This document shows, piece by piece, positions 17,132 through 27,249 of a stretch of 64,000 nt of DNA. The translations under genes and the position numbers were made by a program. Under the pieces are notes generated by a model. That model worked only from the letters and a program-made list of their open reading frames with translations. It searched no databases and was not told the DNA's origin. Within the stretch, counting starts at the first letter, position 1. Every line of letters begins with the position of its first letter. The DNA is taken from contig JAKACW010000003.1 of assembly GCA_021821045.1 (NCBI GenBank), positions 1 to 64,000 on the forward strand. The letters are read 5' to 3'. Origin of the DNA: Pseudomonadota bacterium (GTDB taxonomy: Bacteria > Pseudomonadota > Gammaproteobacteria > JAADHS01).

Positions 17132-20100
17132 TTAGCTCGGCTCATAGCCCAAATTGGGCGCCATCCAGCGCTCGACGTCGGCGACGGACATGTTCTTTCG
17201 CTTGGCGTAATCTTCGACTTGATCGCGATTGATTTTGCCCACTGCGAAGTACTGGGCCTCGGGATGCCCGAAATACCAGCCGCAGACGGAAGCCGCCGGC
17301 CACATGGCCATGCTTTCGGTCAATGTGACACCGGTTGTTGCTTCAGCATCGAGTAAACGGAATATTTCCGGCTTTTCAGTGTGATCCGGGCACGCAGGAT
17401 AACCGGGCGCCGGGCGGATGCCTTTGTATTCCTCTTTGATCAGCGCGTTGTTGTCCAACTTTTCATCCGCGGCATAACCCCAGAACTCCTTACGCACCCG
17501 CTCGTGCAGCCGTTCCGCCAGCGCCTCGGCAAACCGATCCGCCAACGCCTTGACCATGATGCTGTTGTAGTCATCATGATCCTTGGCATATTCCTTGGCG
17601 ATTTCATCGACCCCGACACCCGCCGTGACGACGAAAAAGCCGATGTAATCCGCCAGGCCGCTGTTCTTGGGCGCAACGAAATCCGCCAAGGCATTATTCG
17701 GTCGGCCGGGCGGCTTTTCCGTTTGTTGGCGCAGGGTGTGCACCACCGTCAACTGCTGGCTGCGCGTTTCGTCGGCGTACACGGCAATGTCATCGTCGTT
17801 GATCGCGTTGGCCGCAAACAGGCCGAACACCGCTCGCGCCTTGATCGCCTTTTCATCCACCAAACGCTTGAGCATAGCTTGAGCGTCATTGAATAAACGG
17901 CCGGCTTCCTTGCCCACGACCGCGTCTTTGAGGATCGACGGATAGGAGCCCACCAATTCCCAGGCATGAAAGAACGGCGTCCAGTCGATATATGGCACCA
18001 GTTCCGCCAGAGAGTAATCGGCAAATTGAGTGAGCCCCAGTTGCTTTGGCTTCGTCGGCTTATATGCGCTCCAGTCGGCTTTAAACTTATTGGCGCGGGC
18101 TTGCTCCAAGGTCAGCCACGCCACGCGGCTTTGCTTGCCCGCGTGACGCGCGCGGACCTCGTCATAGTCCTTGCGTACCTGAATGACGAAGTCGTCTCTT
18201 AGTTCGTCGCTCAGCAGATTCGACGCCACGCCCACCGCCCGCGATGCGTCCTTGACATAAACCGTCACGCCGGAATAATTGGGCGCGATCTTCACCGCCG
18301 TATGAACCCGCGACGTCGTGGCTCCGCCGATGAGCAGGGGAACGGTAAACTTCTGCCGCTCCATTTCCTTCGCCACGTGACTCATTTCTTCTAGGGAAGG
18401 CGTAATCAGACCGCTCAGACCGACGATATCGACGTTCTCCTCCCGTGCCGTGCGCAGGATTTTTTCGGCATGTACCATGACGCCAAGGTCAATGACCTCG
18501 TAATTGTTGCAGCCCAGGACAACACCCACGATGTTCTTGCCGATATCATGCACGTCACCCTTCACCGTAGCCATGAGCACTTTGCCTTTCGGCCGGCTGT
18601 CGGCGAGCTGGGCCTTCTCCGCCTCGATATACGGAATGAGGTACGCAACGGCCTTTTTCATTACGCGTGCGCTCTTGACCACTTGGGGCAGAAACATCTT
18701 GCCCTCGCCGAACAAATCGCCGACAACGTTCATGCCGTCCATGAGCGGCCCTTCGATGACTTGAATCGGCCGCTGGAAGCCCTGGCGGGCCTCTTCCGCG
18801 TCCTCTTCGACAAACTTGTCGATACCGTGAACGAGCGCATGGGCCAGACGTTTGGCGACGGGCCATTCGCGCCACGCCAGATCCTCGCCCTTGGCGGCCT
18901 TTGCTCCGCCGGCGCGGTATTTGTCCGCGATTTCCAACAGCCGGTCGGTCGCATCGGCGCGGCGGTTCAGCACCACGTCCTCGACCCGCTCGCGCAATTC
19001 CTCCGGAAGATCGTCGTAGACCGCCAACTGGCCGGCGTTGACGATCCCCATATCCATGCCGGCTTTGATAGCGTGATAAAGAAAAACGGCGTGGATGGCT
19101 TCGCGCACCGCATCATTGCCGCGAAACGAGAACGACACGTTGGAAACGCCGCCGCTCACCCGCGCATGGGGCAGGTTTTTCTTGATCCAGCGCGTCGCCT
19201 CGATGAAATCGACACCGTAGTTATCATGCTCTTCGATGCCAGTGGCGATGGCGAAGATATTGGGATCGAAAATGATGTCCTCGGCCGGGAGTCCGACTTT
19301 CTCGGTGAGCAGCTTGTAGGCTCGGGCGCAGATCTCGGTCTTGCGCTGATAAGTGTCTGCTTGGCCCTTCTCGTCGAAGGCCATGACGATCACCGCCGCG
19401 CCGTAACGCCGGCACAATTTGGCATGGTGCAGGAACGATTCCTCGCCTTCCTTAAGGCTGATGGAATTCACGATACCTTTGCCGGCCAAACACTTCAGGC
19501 CCGATTCGATGATGCTCCACTTCGAGGAGTCAACCATCACGGGAACGCGCGCGATGTCCGGTTCGGCGCCGACCAGATTCAAGAACGTTCGCATGGCGGC
19601 CTCGCCGTCCAACATGGCTTCGTCCATGTTGACGTCGATGATCTGCGCGCCGTTCTCCACCTGATGCCGTGCCACTTCCAATGCTTCGTCGTACTTGCCG
19701 TCGAGCACGAGGCGTTTGAAGCGTGCGGAACCGGTCACGTTAGTGCGCTCGCCGACATTTACGAATAACGAGTCAACCGTGACATTGAAGGCCTCTTGTC
19801 CCGAAAGCCGCAGCGCCGGCTCGCGCTTGGGCACCACACGCGGCGCCTTGCCGGCAACATTCGCCGCCATGGCCTTGATGTGTTCCGGCGTCGTGCCGCA
19901 GCAGCCGCCGACGATATTCAGAAATCCGCTGTCGGCCCACTCGCCGATTTGAGCGCCCATGGCCTGGGCCTCCAAATCGAACTCGCCGAACTCGTTAGGC
20001 AAGCCGGCATTGGCGTACGCCGAAACCCGCACCTCGCAGATTGTGGACAACTCTTCCAGATAGGGGCGCATCTTCTCCGGGCCGAAGGCGCAGTTCAGGC

Positions 20101-20833
20101 CGATGGAAATCGGGTCCGCATGGCGCAACGCGTTGTAGAATGCCTCGACATTCTGACCGGATAGATTTCGCCCCGCTTCGTCGGTAATGGTGCCGGAGAT
20201 CATCACCGGAACTTTGCGGCCTTTCTGCTCGAATACTTCCTTCACAGCGAATACGGCAGCCTTGGCGTTGAGCGTATCGAATATCGTCTCAATCAGCAGG
20301 ATGTCGACGCCGCCGTCCAGCAGCGCATCGACCTGCTCCTTGTAAGCCGTCACCAACTCGTCAAAAGTAATATTGCGGTAGTCGGGCCGGTCCACGTCCA
20401 CCACCACCGACGCGGAACGGTTGCACGGCCCGATCGCTCCTGCAATAAATCGCGGCTTGTCGGGCGTGCTGAATTTGTCCACGGCGCGGCGCGCGACTTC
20501 GACCGCCGCGATGTTGATCTCGCGCACCAGATTCTGCATGCCGTAGTCGGCCATGGACACCGAGGTGGCGTTGAAGGTGTTCGTTTCGATGATGTCGGCG
20601 CCGGCCTGCAGATAGGCCTCGTGGATGGCCTGAATGATGTCGGGCCGCACGATGACTAAAAGATCGTTATTGCCTTTGAGGTCCCGCGGATAACTCGCGA
20701 ACCGTTCGCCCCGATAGTCCTTTTCCTCGAGCTTGTAGCGTTGGATCATGGTGCCCATCGCGCCATCGAGCAGTAAAATGCGCTCTTGGAGCAATGCTTC
20801 CAGGCGGGCCGCTGTTGGGGTGGTCGCTGACAT
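17132..20833 (-). CDS. metH: Cobalamin-dependent methionine synthase
   Basis: Transfers the methyl group from 5-methyltetrahydrofolate to homocysteine by way of methylcobalamin. The length of 1233 residues matches full-length MetH with all four modules. The homocysteine/zinc barrel (about 1-330) has Cys in GLNCAFGP and the CC pair in [11 protein letters not shown]. The pterin barrel spans about 355-620 ([12 protein letters not shown]). The cap and B12 domain spans about 650-890, with the cobalt-ligand motif [19 protein letters not shown]. The AdoMet reactivation domain is C-terminal ([27 protein letters not shown]). The 101-bp gap to the divergent acyltransferase leaves no room for a B12 riboswitch, and I see none. 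Confidence 0.97.
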   Translation of the reverse strand: MSATTPTAARLEALLQERILLLDGAMGTMIQRYKLEEKDYRGERFASYPRDLKGNNDLLVIVRPDIIQAIHEAYLQAGADIIETNTFNATSVSMADYGMQNLVREINIAAVEVARRAVDKFSTPDKPRFIAGAIGPCNRSASVVVDVDRPDYRNITFDELVTAYKEQVDALLDGGVDILLIETIFDTLNAKAAVFAVKEVFEQKGRKVPVMISGTITDEAGRNLSGQNVEAFYNALRHADPISIGLNCAFGPEKMRPYLEELSTICEVRVSAYANAGLPNEFGEFDLEAQAMGAQIGEWADSGFLNIVGGCCGTTPEHIKAMAANVAGKAPRVVPKREPALRLSGQEAFNVTVDSLFVNVGERTNVTGSARFKRLVLDGKYDEALEVARHQVENGAQIIDVNMDEAMLDGEAAMRTFLNLVGAEPDIARVPVMVDSSKWSIIESGLKCLAGKGIVNSISLKEGEESFLHHAKLCRRYGAAVIVMAFDEKGQADTYQRKTEICARAYKLLTEKVGLPAEDIIFDPNIFAIATGIEEHDNYGVDFIEATRWIKKNLPHARVSGGVSNVSFSFRGNDAVREAIHAVFLYHAIKAGMDMGIVNAGQLAVYDDLPEELRERVEDVVLNRRADATDRLLEIADKYRAGGAKAAKGEDLAWREWPVAKRLAHALVHGIDKFVEEDAEEARQGFQRPIQVIEGPLMDGMNVVGDLFGEGKMFLPQVVKSARVMKKAVAYLIPYIEAEKAQLADSRPKGKVLMATVKGDVHDIGKNIVGVVLGCNNYEVIDLGVMVHAEKILRTAREENVDIVGLSGLITPSLEEMSHVAKEMERQKFTVPLLIGGATTSRVHTAVKIAPNYSGVTVYVKDASRAVGVASNLLSDELRDDFVIQVRKDYDEVRARHAGKQSRVAWLTLEQARANKFKADWSAYKPTKPKQLGLTQFADYSLAELVPYIDWTPFFHAWELVGSYPSILKDAVVGKEAGRLFNDAQAMLKRLVDEKAIKARAVFGLFAANAINDDDIAVYADETRSQQLTVVHTLRQQTEKPPGRPNNALADFVAPKNSGLADYIGFFVVTAGVGVDEIAKEYAKDHDDYNSIMVKALADRFAEALAERLHERVRKEFWGYAADEKLDNNALIKEEYKGIRPAPGYPACPDHTEKPEIFRLLDAEATTGVTLTESMAMWPAASVCGWYFGHPEAQYFAVGKINRDQVEDYAKRKNMSVADVERWMAPNLGYEPS

Positions 20834-20934
20834 ATCAAACCTTGGTTGAATTAAGTTCTCAGTAGTATCGCCATCTCACGCGCGAGCGCAAGGTGGGATA
20901 TGATACCGAAAACCAAAACGTATAGGAAAAATGA

Positions 20935-21831
20935 GTGCTTTTCGCCGATAAGTTGCGCCTGCGGGCGTTTCTCGCCTTTCTCCAGGTCTCCTCTCGTCTA
21001 CCGCTTCGCGTGATCCAATTTCTCGGCGCTATCGGGGGTGCTGCGCTCAACGCCGTCCCGAACCGGGTGCGCGCCACGGTGCGCGCCAACATCGACGCTT
21101 GCTTCCCACATTTGACGGCGCAACAGCGTCAACGCCTATCGCGGGATTCCCTGCGCGAACTTGGCAAAACCATCGCCGAAGCGGGGGCCATTTGGCTGTG
21201 GCCGAAAGACAAGCTCTTCGCCTTGATCCAGGAGAGCAAAAGCTGCCGGTTGTTCCATGATGCCTACAAGGACGGCCGCGGCCTGTTGGTGATTACACCG
21301 CACATTGCCGTGTGGGAACTGGTTGGCCTGTTCTATTCCAGCCTCTATCCCGTAACGGTGCTCTACCGACCGCCTCACCGTCCGAATCTCGAACCTTTTT
21401 TGTGCCGCAGCCGCTCGCGTTTCGGAGCGCGATTGGCCCCGACCAGCTCCAAGGGCGTACGCGCGCTGTTCACGGCGCTCAACCGCGGCGAGGTCGTGGG
21501 CATATTGCCCGACCAGGACCCCGGCAAGGGCAACGGCCTGTTTGCGCCGTTTTTTGGGCATTCCGCCAACACGATGACATTGCTGTCGCGCTTGGCGCAC
21601 AAAACCGGCGCGCGGGTGATTTTTGCGTTCGCCGAGCGCTTACCCAAGGGAGAGGGATTTCGCTTGCACTGTTTCCCGGCGGATTCCGCCATAAGCGAAG
21701 CGCCGCTGGACAACTCCCTCGCGGCGCTGAACGCCCAAATCGAGCAAGCAATCGCAACGGCCCCGGCTCAGTACCTTTGGGCATATAAACGCTTTAAGAC
21801 GCGGCCAGCGGGGGAAGGCTCGATTTACTAG
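20935..21831 (+). CDS. Lipid A biosynthesis acyltransferase (LpxL/HtrB family)
   Basis: Inner-membrane acyltransferase of 298 residues that adds a secondary acyl chain to lipid A. The catalytic HX4E motif is HIAVWE near residue 122. It is followed by VTVLYRPPHRPNLEPFL and LPDQDPGKGNGLFAPFFG, the usual family landmarks. The start is GTG 20935 with AGGA eight bases upstream; an ATG 4 bp earlier is out of frame and stops after six codons. It stands alone, divergent from metH and convergent with the TPR gene. LpxL versus LpxM cannot be told from the sequence alone. Confidence 0.9.
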   Translation: MLFADKLRLRAFLAFLQVSSRLPLRVIQFLGAIGGAALNAVPNRVRATVRANIDACFPHLTAQQRQRLSRDSLRELGKTIAEAGAIWLWPKDKLFALIQESKSCRLFHDAYKDGRGLLVITPHIAVWELVGLFYSSLYPVTVLYRPPHRPNLEPFLCRSRSRFGARLAPTSSKGVRALFTALNRGEVVGILPDQDPGKGNGLFAPFFGHSANTMTLLSRLAHKTGARVIFAFAERLPKGEGFRLHCFPADSAISEAPLDNSLAALNAQIEQAIATAPAQYLWAYKRFKTRPAGEGSIY

Positions 21832-21934
21832 CCATAGAGGAAAGAGCTGCTGGGCCGCGAAATCACACGTTACCGTCGCTCGGAAAAGGCTGTCACATCA
21901 GTGGACGTTTCACCGCGCCGCTGCAGCGACATGG

Positions 21935-22249
21935 TCAAATGTTTCCGAGGCGCTTGAGGAAGACTTTCATTTCCTTCGCTGCTTGAACATCGCCCTTGGC
22001 CTCGGCAATTTCGATTCCACGGCGATAGGCTTCGGCCGCTCCATCATTGTCACCCAGTGCGACCAGTGCTTTGCCCAATCCCTTCCAAGCGGCGGAATAG
22101 CCTTCATCGAAAACCAGCGCCTGGCGGAAATGCTCGATTGCTCTCCCGGGATCCCCCGAGGACAAATAAGCATTGGCCAGACCGAAGCGCAGCGTCGCGT
22201 TATCCTGGCCCGCGGCAATCATTGCATTGAATCGATCGATGATTGACAT
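21935..22249 (-). CDS. Small TPR protein
   Basis: Protein of 104 residues built from tetratricopeptide repeats: AILRFGLANAYLSSGDPGRA-type helices (here NATLRFGLANAYLSSGDPGR), EHFRQALVFDEGYSAAWKG, then GKALVALGDNDGAAEAYRRG. ATG 22249 (MSIIDRFNAMIAAGQ) is taken because it lies 10 bp after the upstream methyltransferase stop; the frame upstream is open but reads as a shadow of that gene. TPR proteins act as protein-binding scaffolds, and the partner is unknown. It is probably the last gene of the trkA-trkH run. Confidence 0.8.
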   Translation of the reverse strand: MSIIDRFNAMIAAGQDNATLRFGLANAYLSSGDPGRAIEHFRQALVFDEGYSAAWKGLGKALVALGDNDGAAEAYRRGIEIAEAKGDVQAAKEMKVFLKRLGNI

Positions 22250-22259
22250 AGGGTTTCCG

Positions 22260-22829
22260 CTACCGCTTTTGCGCCACCAACAGGGCGTAGTTGCGGAATC
22301 CTTGGGTCGCGTCGCCGATACTGCCTTCCTCGCGATAAACGACCACCCGCAACGATTCGAACAGCCGCAGAAGTTCGTTATCGTCGAGGCGAAACTCGGG
22401 GTTACGGGGGCCGGAGTCATCCACCCGGCTTTTTGAAAAAGTCTGGTAGAACAGCAACCCTTGCGGCTTGAGGGCTTTCGCCAATGCAGCGGTGAGAGAT
22501 CGATCGAGAAAATGCGCGACGACGATGACGTCGAATGCACTTTCCGGCAGCGGTTGAAGAGTTACGTCCCGTACTTCGCCTCGCACCGCAAGCCCCTGCG
22601 CACTGGCACGGGTCATGATGCCTTGAATTGCCACCGGCGAGATGTCCCATGCCGTAACGTTTAGTCCGCGCCGAGCCAGGAATAGGGCGTTCGCCCCAAG
22701 ACCGCACGCGAAATCCAGCGCGGCACCCGACGTAGGCAACAGATGGGCATTTTCGGCGAGCACGCGCGCCGGAGCGGGTTCCCCCGACTTTTCAGAATAA
22801 ATATTGTCCCACTTCTCCTGCATGATCAT
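22260..22829 (-). CDS. Class I SAM-dependent methyltransferase (TehB-like)
   Basis: Protein of 189 residues. The SAM-binding motif LDFACGLGANALFLARRG begins near residue 38, followed by VTAWDISPVAIQ with the acidic ribose contact, and later IVVAHFLDRSL, a pattern seen in TehB-like small-molecule methyltransferases. The frame is open far upstream through trkH in another phase, so the start was set at ATG 22829, which overlaps the trkH stop as ATGA. Substrate unknown. Confidence 0.82.
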   Translation of the reverse strand: MIMQEKWDNIYSEKSGEPAPARVLAENAHLLPTSGAALDFACGLGANALFLARRGLNVTAWDISPVAIQGIMTRASAQGLAVRGEVRDVTLQPLPESAFDVIVVAHFLDRSLTAALAKALKPQGLLFYQTFSKSRVDDSGPRNPEFRLDDNELLRLFESLRVVVYREEGSIGDATQGFRNYALLVAQKR

Positions 22830-24277
22830 CGCCGCCAAAAGTTGGGCGTAAACAACACCAACAAGGTGAAAATCTCCAAGCGACCGAGCAGCATCGCAAA
22901 ACAAAGCACCCATTTCGCCGTGATATTGATAGACGCATAATTGGCGCCAACCTCCCCCAGTCCCGGACCGAGATTGTTCATGCACGCGGCAACCGCAGAA
23001 AATGCGGTGACGAAATCCAAGCCGGTTGCCGCGAGAACGATGGACATGACGCAGAACGAAGCAATGTACAGCGAGAAGAATCCCCAAACGGCATCGACCA
23101 CCTTGTTGCTCATGACTTTGGTACCAATCTTGACGGGGATTTGCGCCTTGGGATGGATCAACCGCACGATCTCGCGCGCACCCTGTTTGAGCAGCAACAG
23201 CACACGAATGACCTTCATTCCGCCGCCCGTGGAGCACGCGCATCCGCCGATGAAGCTGACCAACAGCAGCAGGATCGGCAAAAAGCCGGGCCACGCAAAA
23301 TACTCGGCCGTCGTGAAACCGGCCGTCGTGCCGATCGAAACGGCTTGAAACACCCCGTGATGCACCGCCATCGGCAGACTTTCGTAGAACCCGGACAAGA
23401 AGAGGTAGCCGGCACTGACCAACGCCACCAACACCAAAACGATCGCGTAGGTGCGAAACTCCGGGTCGCCCAGATAGGGGCGCAGACTGAATGCACGCCA
23501 AGCGAGAAAGTGCAGCGCGAAATTCACCCCCGACAACAGCATGAACACGACCGCGATCGCTTCCAGCAGCGGGCTATTGAAAAACCCCATGCTTGCATCG
23601 TGGGTCGAGAATCCCCCGATCGCCACCGTCGAAAAGCTGTGGCAAATCGCATCGAACAAGGTCATGCCGCCCAGCCAATAGGCCACGGCGCATGCGACGG
23701 TCAGCCCAAGATAAATGTACCAGAGCGCTTTCGCCGTCTCCGTGATACGCGGGGTGAGTTTGTTGTCTTTCATGGGGCCGGGCGTTTCCGCCCGATAGAG
23801 CTGCATGCCCCCGACACCCAGCATGGGCAATATGGCGACCGCCAACACGATGATCCCCATGCCGCCCATCCACTGCAACTGCTGCCGGTAAAACAATATG
23901 GACTGGGGAAGGGTGTCGATGCCGACCAAAACGGTCGCGCCTGTCGTGGTCAGCCCGGACATCGATTCGAATACGGCGTCGGTCACCGACATCTGAGGCG
24001 TCGGCGACAACACCAACGGCAGGCTCCCGAAAAGTCCCAGCACCGTCCAAAACATGACCACGACGAAAAAACCGTCGCGCAGGCGCAGTTCGTTCTTGAA
24101 GCTGCGAACGGGAAGCCAAATCACAACGCCGGTGATCAACGTCACGGCCAAAGCAACGGCGAATGGCGTGGCAGCGCCGTCGTGATAGAACCACGACACC
24201 GCCATGGGCGGCAGGTGGGCCACGCTAAACACCATCAACAGCAAACCCAGAATGCGTTGGATCGCTTGTCTTTGCAC
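22826..24277 (-). CDS. trkH: Trk system potassium uptake protein TrkH
   Basis: Membrane subunit of 483 residues that conducts K+ across the inner membrane. The four pore-loop repeats are visible: SMSGLTTTGATVLVGID, SFSTVAIGGFSTHD, SIGTTAGFTTAEY and CMNNLGPGLGEVG. Many hydrophobic helices surround them. It lies 26 bp after trkA, its cytoplasmic regulator, and overlaps the following methyltransferase gene by 4 bp. Confidence 0.95.
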   Translation of the reverse strand: MQRQAIQRILGLLLMVFSVAHLPPMAVSWFYHDGAATPFAVALAVTLITGVVIWLPVRSFKNELRLRDGFFVVVMFWTVLGLFGSLPLVLSPTPQMSVTDAVFESMSGLTTTGATVLVGIDTLPQSILFYRQQLQWMGGMGIIVLAVAILPMLGVGGMQLYRAETPGPMKDNKLTPRITETAKALWYIYLGLTVACAVAYWLGGMTLFDAICHSFSTVAIGGFSTHDASMGFFNSPLLEAIAVVFMLLSGVNFALHFLAWRAFSLRPYLGDPEFRTYAIVLVLVALVSAGYLFLSGFYESLPMAVHHGVFQAVSIGTTAGFTTAEYFAWPGFLPILLLLVSFIGGCACSTGGGMKVIRVLLLLKQGAREIVRLIHPKAQIPVKIGTKVMSNKVVDAVWGFFSLYIASFCVMSIVLAATGLDFVTAFSAVAACMNNLGPGLGEVGANYASINITAKWVLCFAMLLGRLEIFTLLVLFTPNFWRR

Positions 24278-24303
24278 CCGCCAGGACTCGCTTTGGGTTC
24301 GAG

Positions 24304-25677
24304 TTAGAGGAACGTCACCCCAACCTGGAACAATCGTTCCACGTCGGTGATGCGGCGCTTGTCTACCACAAACAAAATTACGTGATCTTCCGCTTCGATA
24401 ACCGTGTCGTGATGCGCGATCAGCACCTCATCGCCGCGCACCACCGCCCCGATGCTCGTCCCGGGCGGAAGCTTGATCTCCTCGATGGCGCGGCCGACGA
24501 CTTTCGAAGTTTTTCTGTCGCCATGGGCAATCGCCTCAATGGCCTCCGCCGCGCCGCGGCGCAACGAGTGAACGACCACGACGTCTCCGCGCCGCACATG
24601 GGCCAACAGACTGCCGATCGTGGCTTGGTGGGGAGAAACAGCGATGTCGATTTCCCCGCTTTCCACCAAATCGACATAGGCGGCGCGATTGATCAGCGCC
24701 ATAACCTTGCGCGCGCCCAAGCGCTTGGCGAGCATGGCCGATAGGATGTTCGCTTCGTCATCATTGGTGAGCGAGCAGAACACGTCCGTGTTCTCGATGT
24801 TCTCCTCGATCAAAAGCTCTTCGTCCGCCGCGTCGCCCAACAGCACGATGGTGCGCTCCAACTGTTCGGAGATCACGCTCGCCCGGGCGGCGTTATGATC
24901 GATGATTTTGACCTGGTAGCGGCTTTCCAAGGCTTTTGCCAGCCGCGTTCCGATATTGCCACCGCCGGCCAAAATGACGCGCTTGCAGGGCTTATCCAGG
25001 CGGCGCAACTCGCTCATGACGGCGCGAATGTTCTTGCGCGCGGCGATGAAAAAGACCTCATCGTCGGCCTCGATGATGGTATCGCCCTCGGGGTGTATGG
25101 GTTTGCCGCGGCGAAAAATCGCGGCCACGCGCGTGTCGATGCCGGGAATGTGCTCTTTGAGCGTTTTCAGCTGATGACCGACGAGCGGCCCGCCATAGTA
25201 GGCTTTGATCGCCACAAGCTGGACTTTGCCGCCGGCGAAGTCCAGCACCTGCAGCGCGCCCGGATAGTCGATCAAACGCTGCACATAGTCAGTAATTTCC
25301 TGCTCGGGACTGATCAGCACATCGACGGGCAGGGCTTCCTGACTAAAGAGTTCCGGATGATCCAGGTACTCGGCGGATCGAACCCGCGCGATCTTGGTCG
25401 GCGTGTGAAACAAGGTATACGACACCTGGCAGGCGATCATATTGGTTTCATCGCTGTTGGTGACGGCCAGGATCATGTCCGCATCTTCGGCGCCGGCGCG
25501 GCGCAGCACGTCAGGGTGCGAAGCTTGGCCGGAAATCGTGCGGATATCCAGGCGGTCTTGCAGGGCCTCGAGGCGCTTAACGTCCGTATCGACGACCGTA
25601 ATATCGTTCGCTTCGCTGGCGAGGTTCGCGGCCACGGACGAGCCGACCTGGCCGGCGCCGAGGATGATGATTTTCAC
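24304..25677 (-). CDS. trkA: Trk system potassium uptake regulator TrkA
   Basis: Cytoplasmic NAD(H)/nucleotide-binding gating subunit of TrkH. Its 457 residues carry two RCK modules, each with an N-terminal Rossmann fold: [19 protein letters not shown] at the start and [19 protein letters not shown] near residue 230. GTG 25677 is the start: it gives the canonical N-terminus and has AGGGG upstream, whereas the longer frame adds 16 unrelated residues. Confidence 0.94.
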   Translation of the reverse strand: MKIIILGAGQVGSSVAANLASEANDITVVDTDVKRLEALQDRLDIRTISGQASHPDVLRRAGAEDADMILAVTNSDETNMIACQVSYTLFHTPTKIARVRSAEYLDHPELFSQEALPVDVLISPEQEITDYVQRLIDYPGALQVLDFAGGKVQLVAIKAYYGGPLVGHQLKTLKEHIPGIDTRVAAIFRRGKPIHPEGDTIIEADDEVFFIAARKNIRAVMSELRRLDKPCKRVILAGGGNIGTRLAKALESRYQVKIIDHNAARASVISEQLERTIVLLGDAADEELLIEENIENTDVFCSLTNDDEANILSAMLAKRLGARKVMALINRAAYVDLVESGEIDIAVSPHQATIGSLLAHVRRGDVVVVHSLRRGAAEAIEAIAHGDRKTSKVVGRAIEEIKLPPGTSIGAVVRGDEVLIAHHDTVIEAEDHVILFVVDKRRITDVERLFQVGVTFL

Positions 25678-25782
25678 TGCCGGCCCCTGGGCGGTTTCAT
25701 CCCAACCGCGCCGCTGCTCGGACAATGTACTCGGATGCGTTGGATCATAGCCGATGACTCCAAGTCGGAAGCTGGCAAGTGA

Positions 25783-25804
25783 ACACGGTGATGGTTCACC
25801 GTGT
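25783..25804 (-). terminator. Hairpin between ntrX and trkA, possible weak terminator
   Basis: ACACGGTGA (25783-25791) and TCACCGTGT (25796-25804) are exact complements around a 4-nt loop, about 70 bp beyond the ntrX stop. No U-tract follows on the minus strand, so it may be an attenuating or RNA-stabilising hairpin rather than a full terminator. Confidence 0.4.
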
Positions 25805-25871
25805 ACGCGCGCTTTGCCTCGCGATTATTCTTTTGATCGTAACTTTCGGATCGCTCTCGGCGAAAGGCGCT

Positions 25872-27239
25872 TCAACTCTTTCCGTCCTCTTTCAACCCGA
25901 TGCCCAAGGCCTTGAGTTTTCGATACAAGTGAGTTCGTTCCATGCCCGCGTTCTTGGCCACCGTACTGATGGCGCCGCCCGCCTCCTGCAATTGGTGCTC
26001 AAAATATGCGCGTTCGAACAGCTCTCTCGCTTGCCGCAGCGGCATGTCGTAGTTAAAACCGGCCTGAGTTCGACCTGGCTTGCTCAACTGCCCCAGCGCC
26101 GCCTCCACTTCTTCTACCTCAATTACCGGCCCCGACCCGAGGATTAACATTCGCTGCACCAGGTTTTTGAGTTCACGTATATTGCCGGGCCAGTCGTAGT
26201 TGCGCAAGCGATTCTGCGCCGCGAACGAAAACGATCGATACGGCAAACCATCGCGCTCGGCGAACTCACTTACATAATAGTTCAACAACTCCGGCACGTC
26301 TTCGCGGCGACTGCGCAGCGGCGGCACGTGTACGGGCACAACGTTCAACTGGTAGTACAAGTCTTCGCGAAAACGACTCTCAGCAACCGCTTGGGCAAGA
26401 TCCTTGCGGGTCGCGGCAATGATCCGCACGTCAAGCTGCACCGCCTCCGTTCCGCCCACGCGCCGAAACGAACGCGTTTGCAGCACGCCGAGCAAACGCG
26501 CTTGTATCTCGCGATCCATGTCGCCGATTTCATCGAGAAACAGCGTTCCCCCGTTCGCTCGCTCAAGGCGACCGTAATGGATCTGGCCGCTTTCCTCGCA
26601 ACCGAACAGCTCCATGGCTGCGTTTTCGCGGGTGAGGGATCCGACCCCGACGTCGATGATCGGACCTTCGGCACGCGCGCTGTTTGCGTGAATGAACCGC
26701 GCGCAAACCTTTTTGCCCGTGCCCGCCTCGCCTTGAATCAAGACCCAGGCATCGGTCTTGGCGATGCGCGTCAATTGATCGCGAAGCTTTTTGGTGACTT
26801 CCGCCCCGCCCGTCGGTTCGGTCAAAGGACGTGCTTGCGCCCGCAGGCCGAGATTCTCAAAGCGCAATCGATCCGCCTCGAGCGCGCGCCGCACCGTCAG
26901 CAAAAGCTTGGCCAGGGACAGCGGCTTTTCCAGGAAATCGTAGGCGCCCAATCGCGTCGCCTCGACCGCGGTTTCCACGGTGCCGTGCCCCGAAATCATG
27001 ATCACGGGAAAGTCCGCCCGCCCGCCTTGGGCCCATTCCTTGAGCAAGGTAATGCCGTCCACATCGGGCATCCAAATATCCAGCAACACCAGATCGGGGC
27101 GACGGTGCTGCAGGGCCTTGCGCGCCGCCTCGCCGCCTTCCGCGAGACTCACATCGTAACCTTCGTCCTCGAGGATTTCCTTCACCAACTCGCGGATGTC
27201 TTTCTCGTCATCGACAACCAGTACATGGGCTTTGCTCAT
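25872..27239 (-). CDS. ntrX: NtrX-like response regulator
   Basis: Two-component regulator of 455 residues: receiver domain (residues 1-120; VVDDEKD and phospho-acceptor in LVLLDIWMPDVDG), AAA+ domain (about 160-385; Walker A GEAGTGKK, Walker B GGTLFLDEIGD) and a C-terminal Fis-type helix-turn-helix (GGAISTVAKNAGMERTHLYRKL). The GAFTGA loop that contacts sigma54 is missing: ELFGCEESGQIHYGRLERA stands where FGHEKGAFTGA is usual. That is a recurrent feature of NtrX relative to NtrC. The ATG at 27239 gives the canonical N-terminus. It follows ntrY by 10 bp. Confidence 0.92.
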   Translation of the reverse strand: MSKAHVLVVDDEKDIRELVKEILEDEGYDVSLAEGGEAARKALQHRRPDLVLLDIWMPDVDGITLLKEWAQGGRADFPVIMISGHGTVETAVEATRLGAYDFLEKPLSLAKLLLTVRRALEADRLRFENLGLRAQARPLTEPTGGAEVTKKLRDQLTRIAKTDAWVLIQGEAGTGKKVCARFIHANSARAEGPIIDVGVGSLTRENAAMELFGCEESGQIHYGRLERANGGTLFLDEIGDMDREIQARLLGVLQTRSFRRVGGTEAVQLDVRIIAATRKDLAQAVAESRFREDLYYQLNVVPVHVPPLRSRREDVPELLNYYVSEFAERDGLPYRSFSFAAQNRLRNYDWPGNIRELKNLVQRMLILGSGPVIEVEEVEAALGQLSKPGRTQAGFNYDMPLRQARELFERAYFEHQLQEAGGAISTVAKNAGMERTHLYRKLKALGIGLKEDGKS

Positions 27240-27249
27240 AAGCGTGAAC

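Noticed and set aside
18470-19768. 432-codon plus-strand frame inside metH
   Set aside because: No family likeness and fully covered by MetH motifs on the minus strand.
20834-20934. Possible B12 riboswitch upstream of metH
   Set aside because: Only 101 bp separate metH from the divergent gene, and I see no B12-box-like sequence.
22260-23501. 413-codon minus-strand frame over trkH and the methyltransferase
   Set aside because: Only the last 189 codons are a real gene; the first part is the trkH sequence read in the wrong phase.
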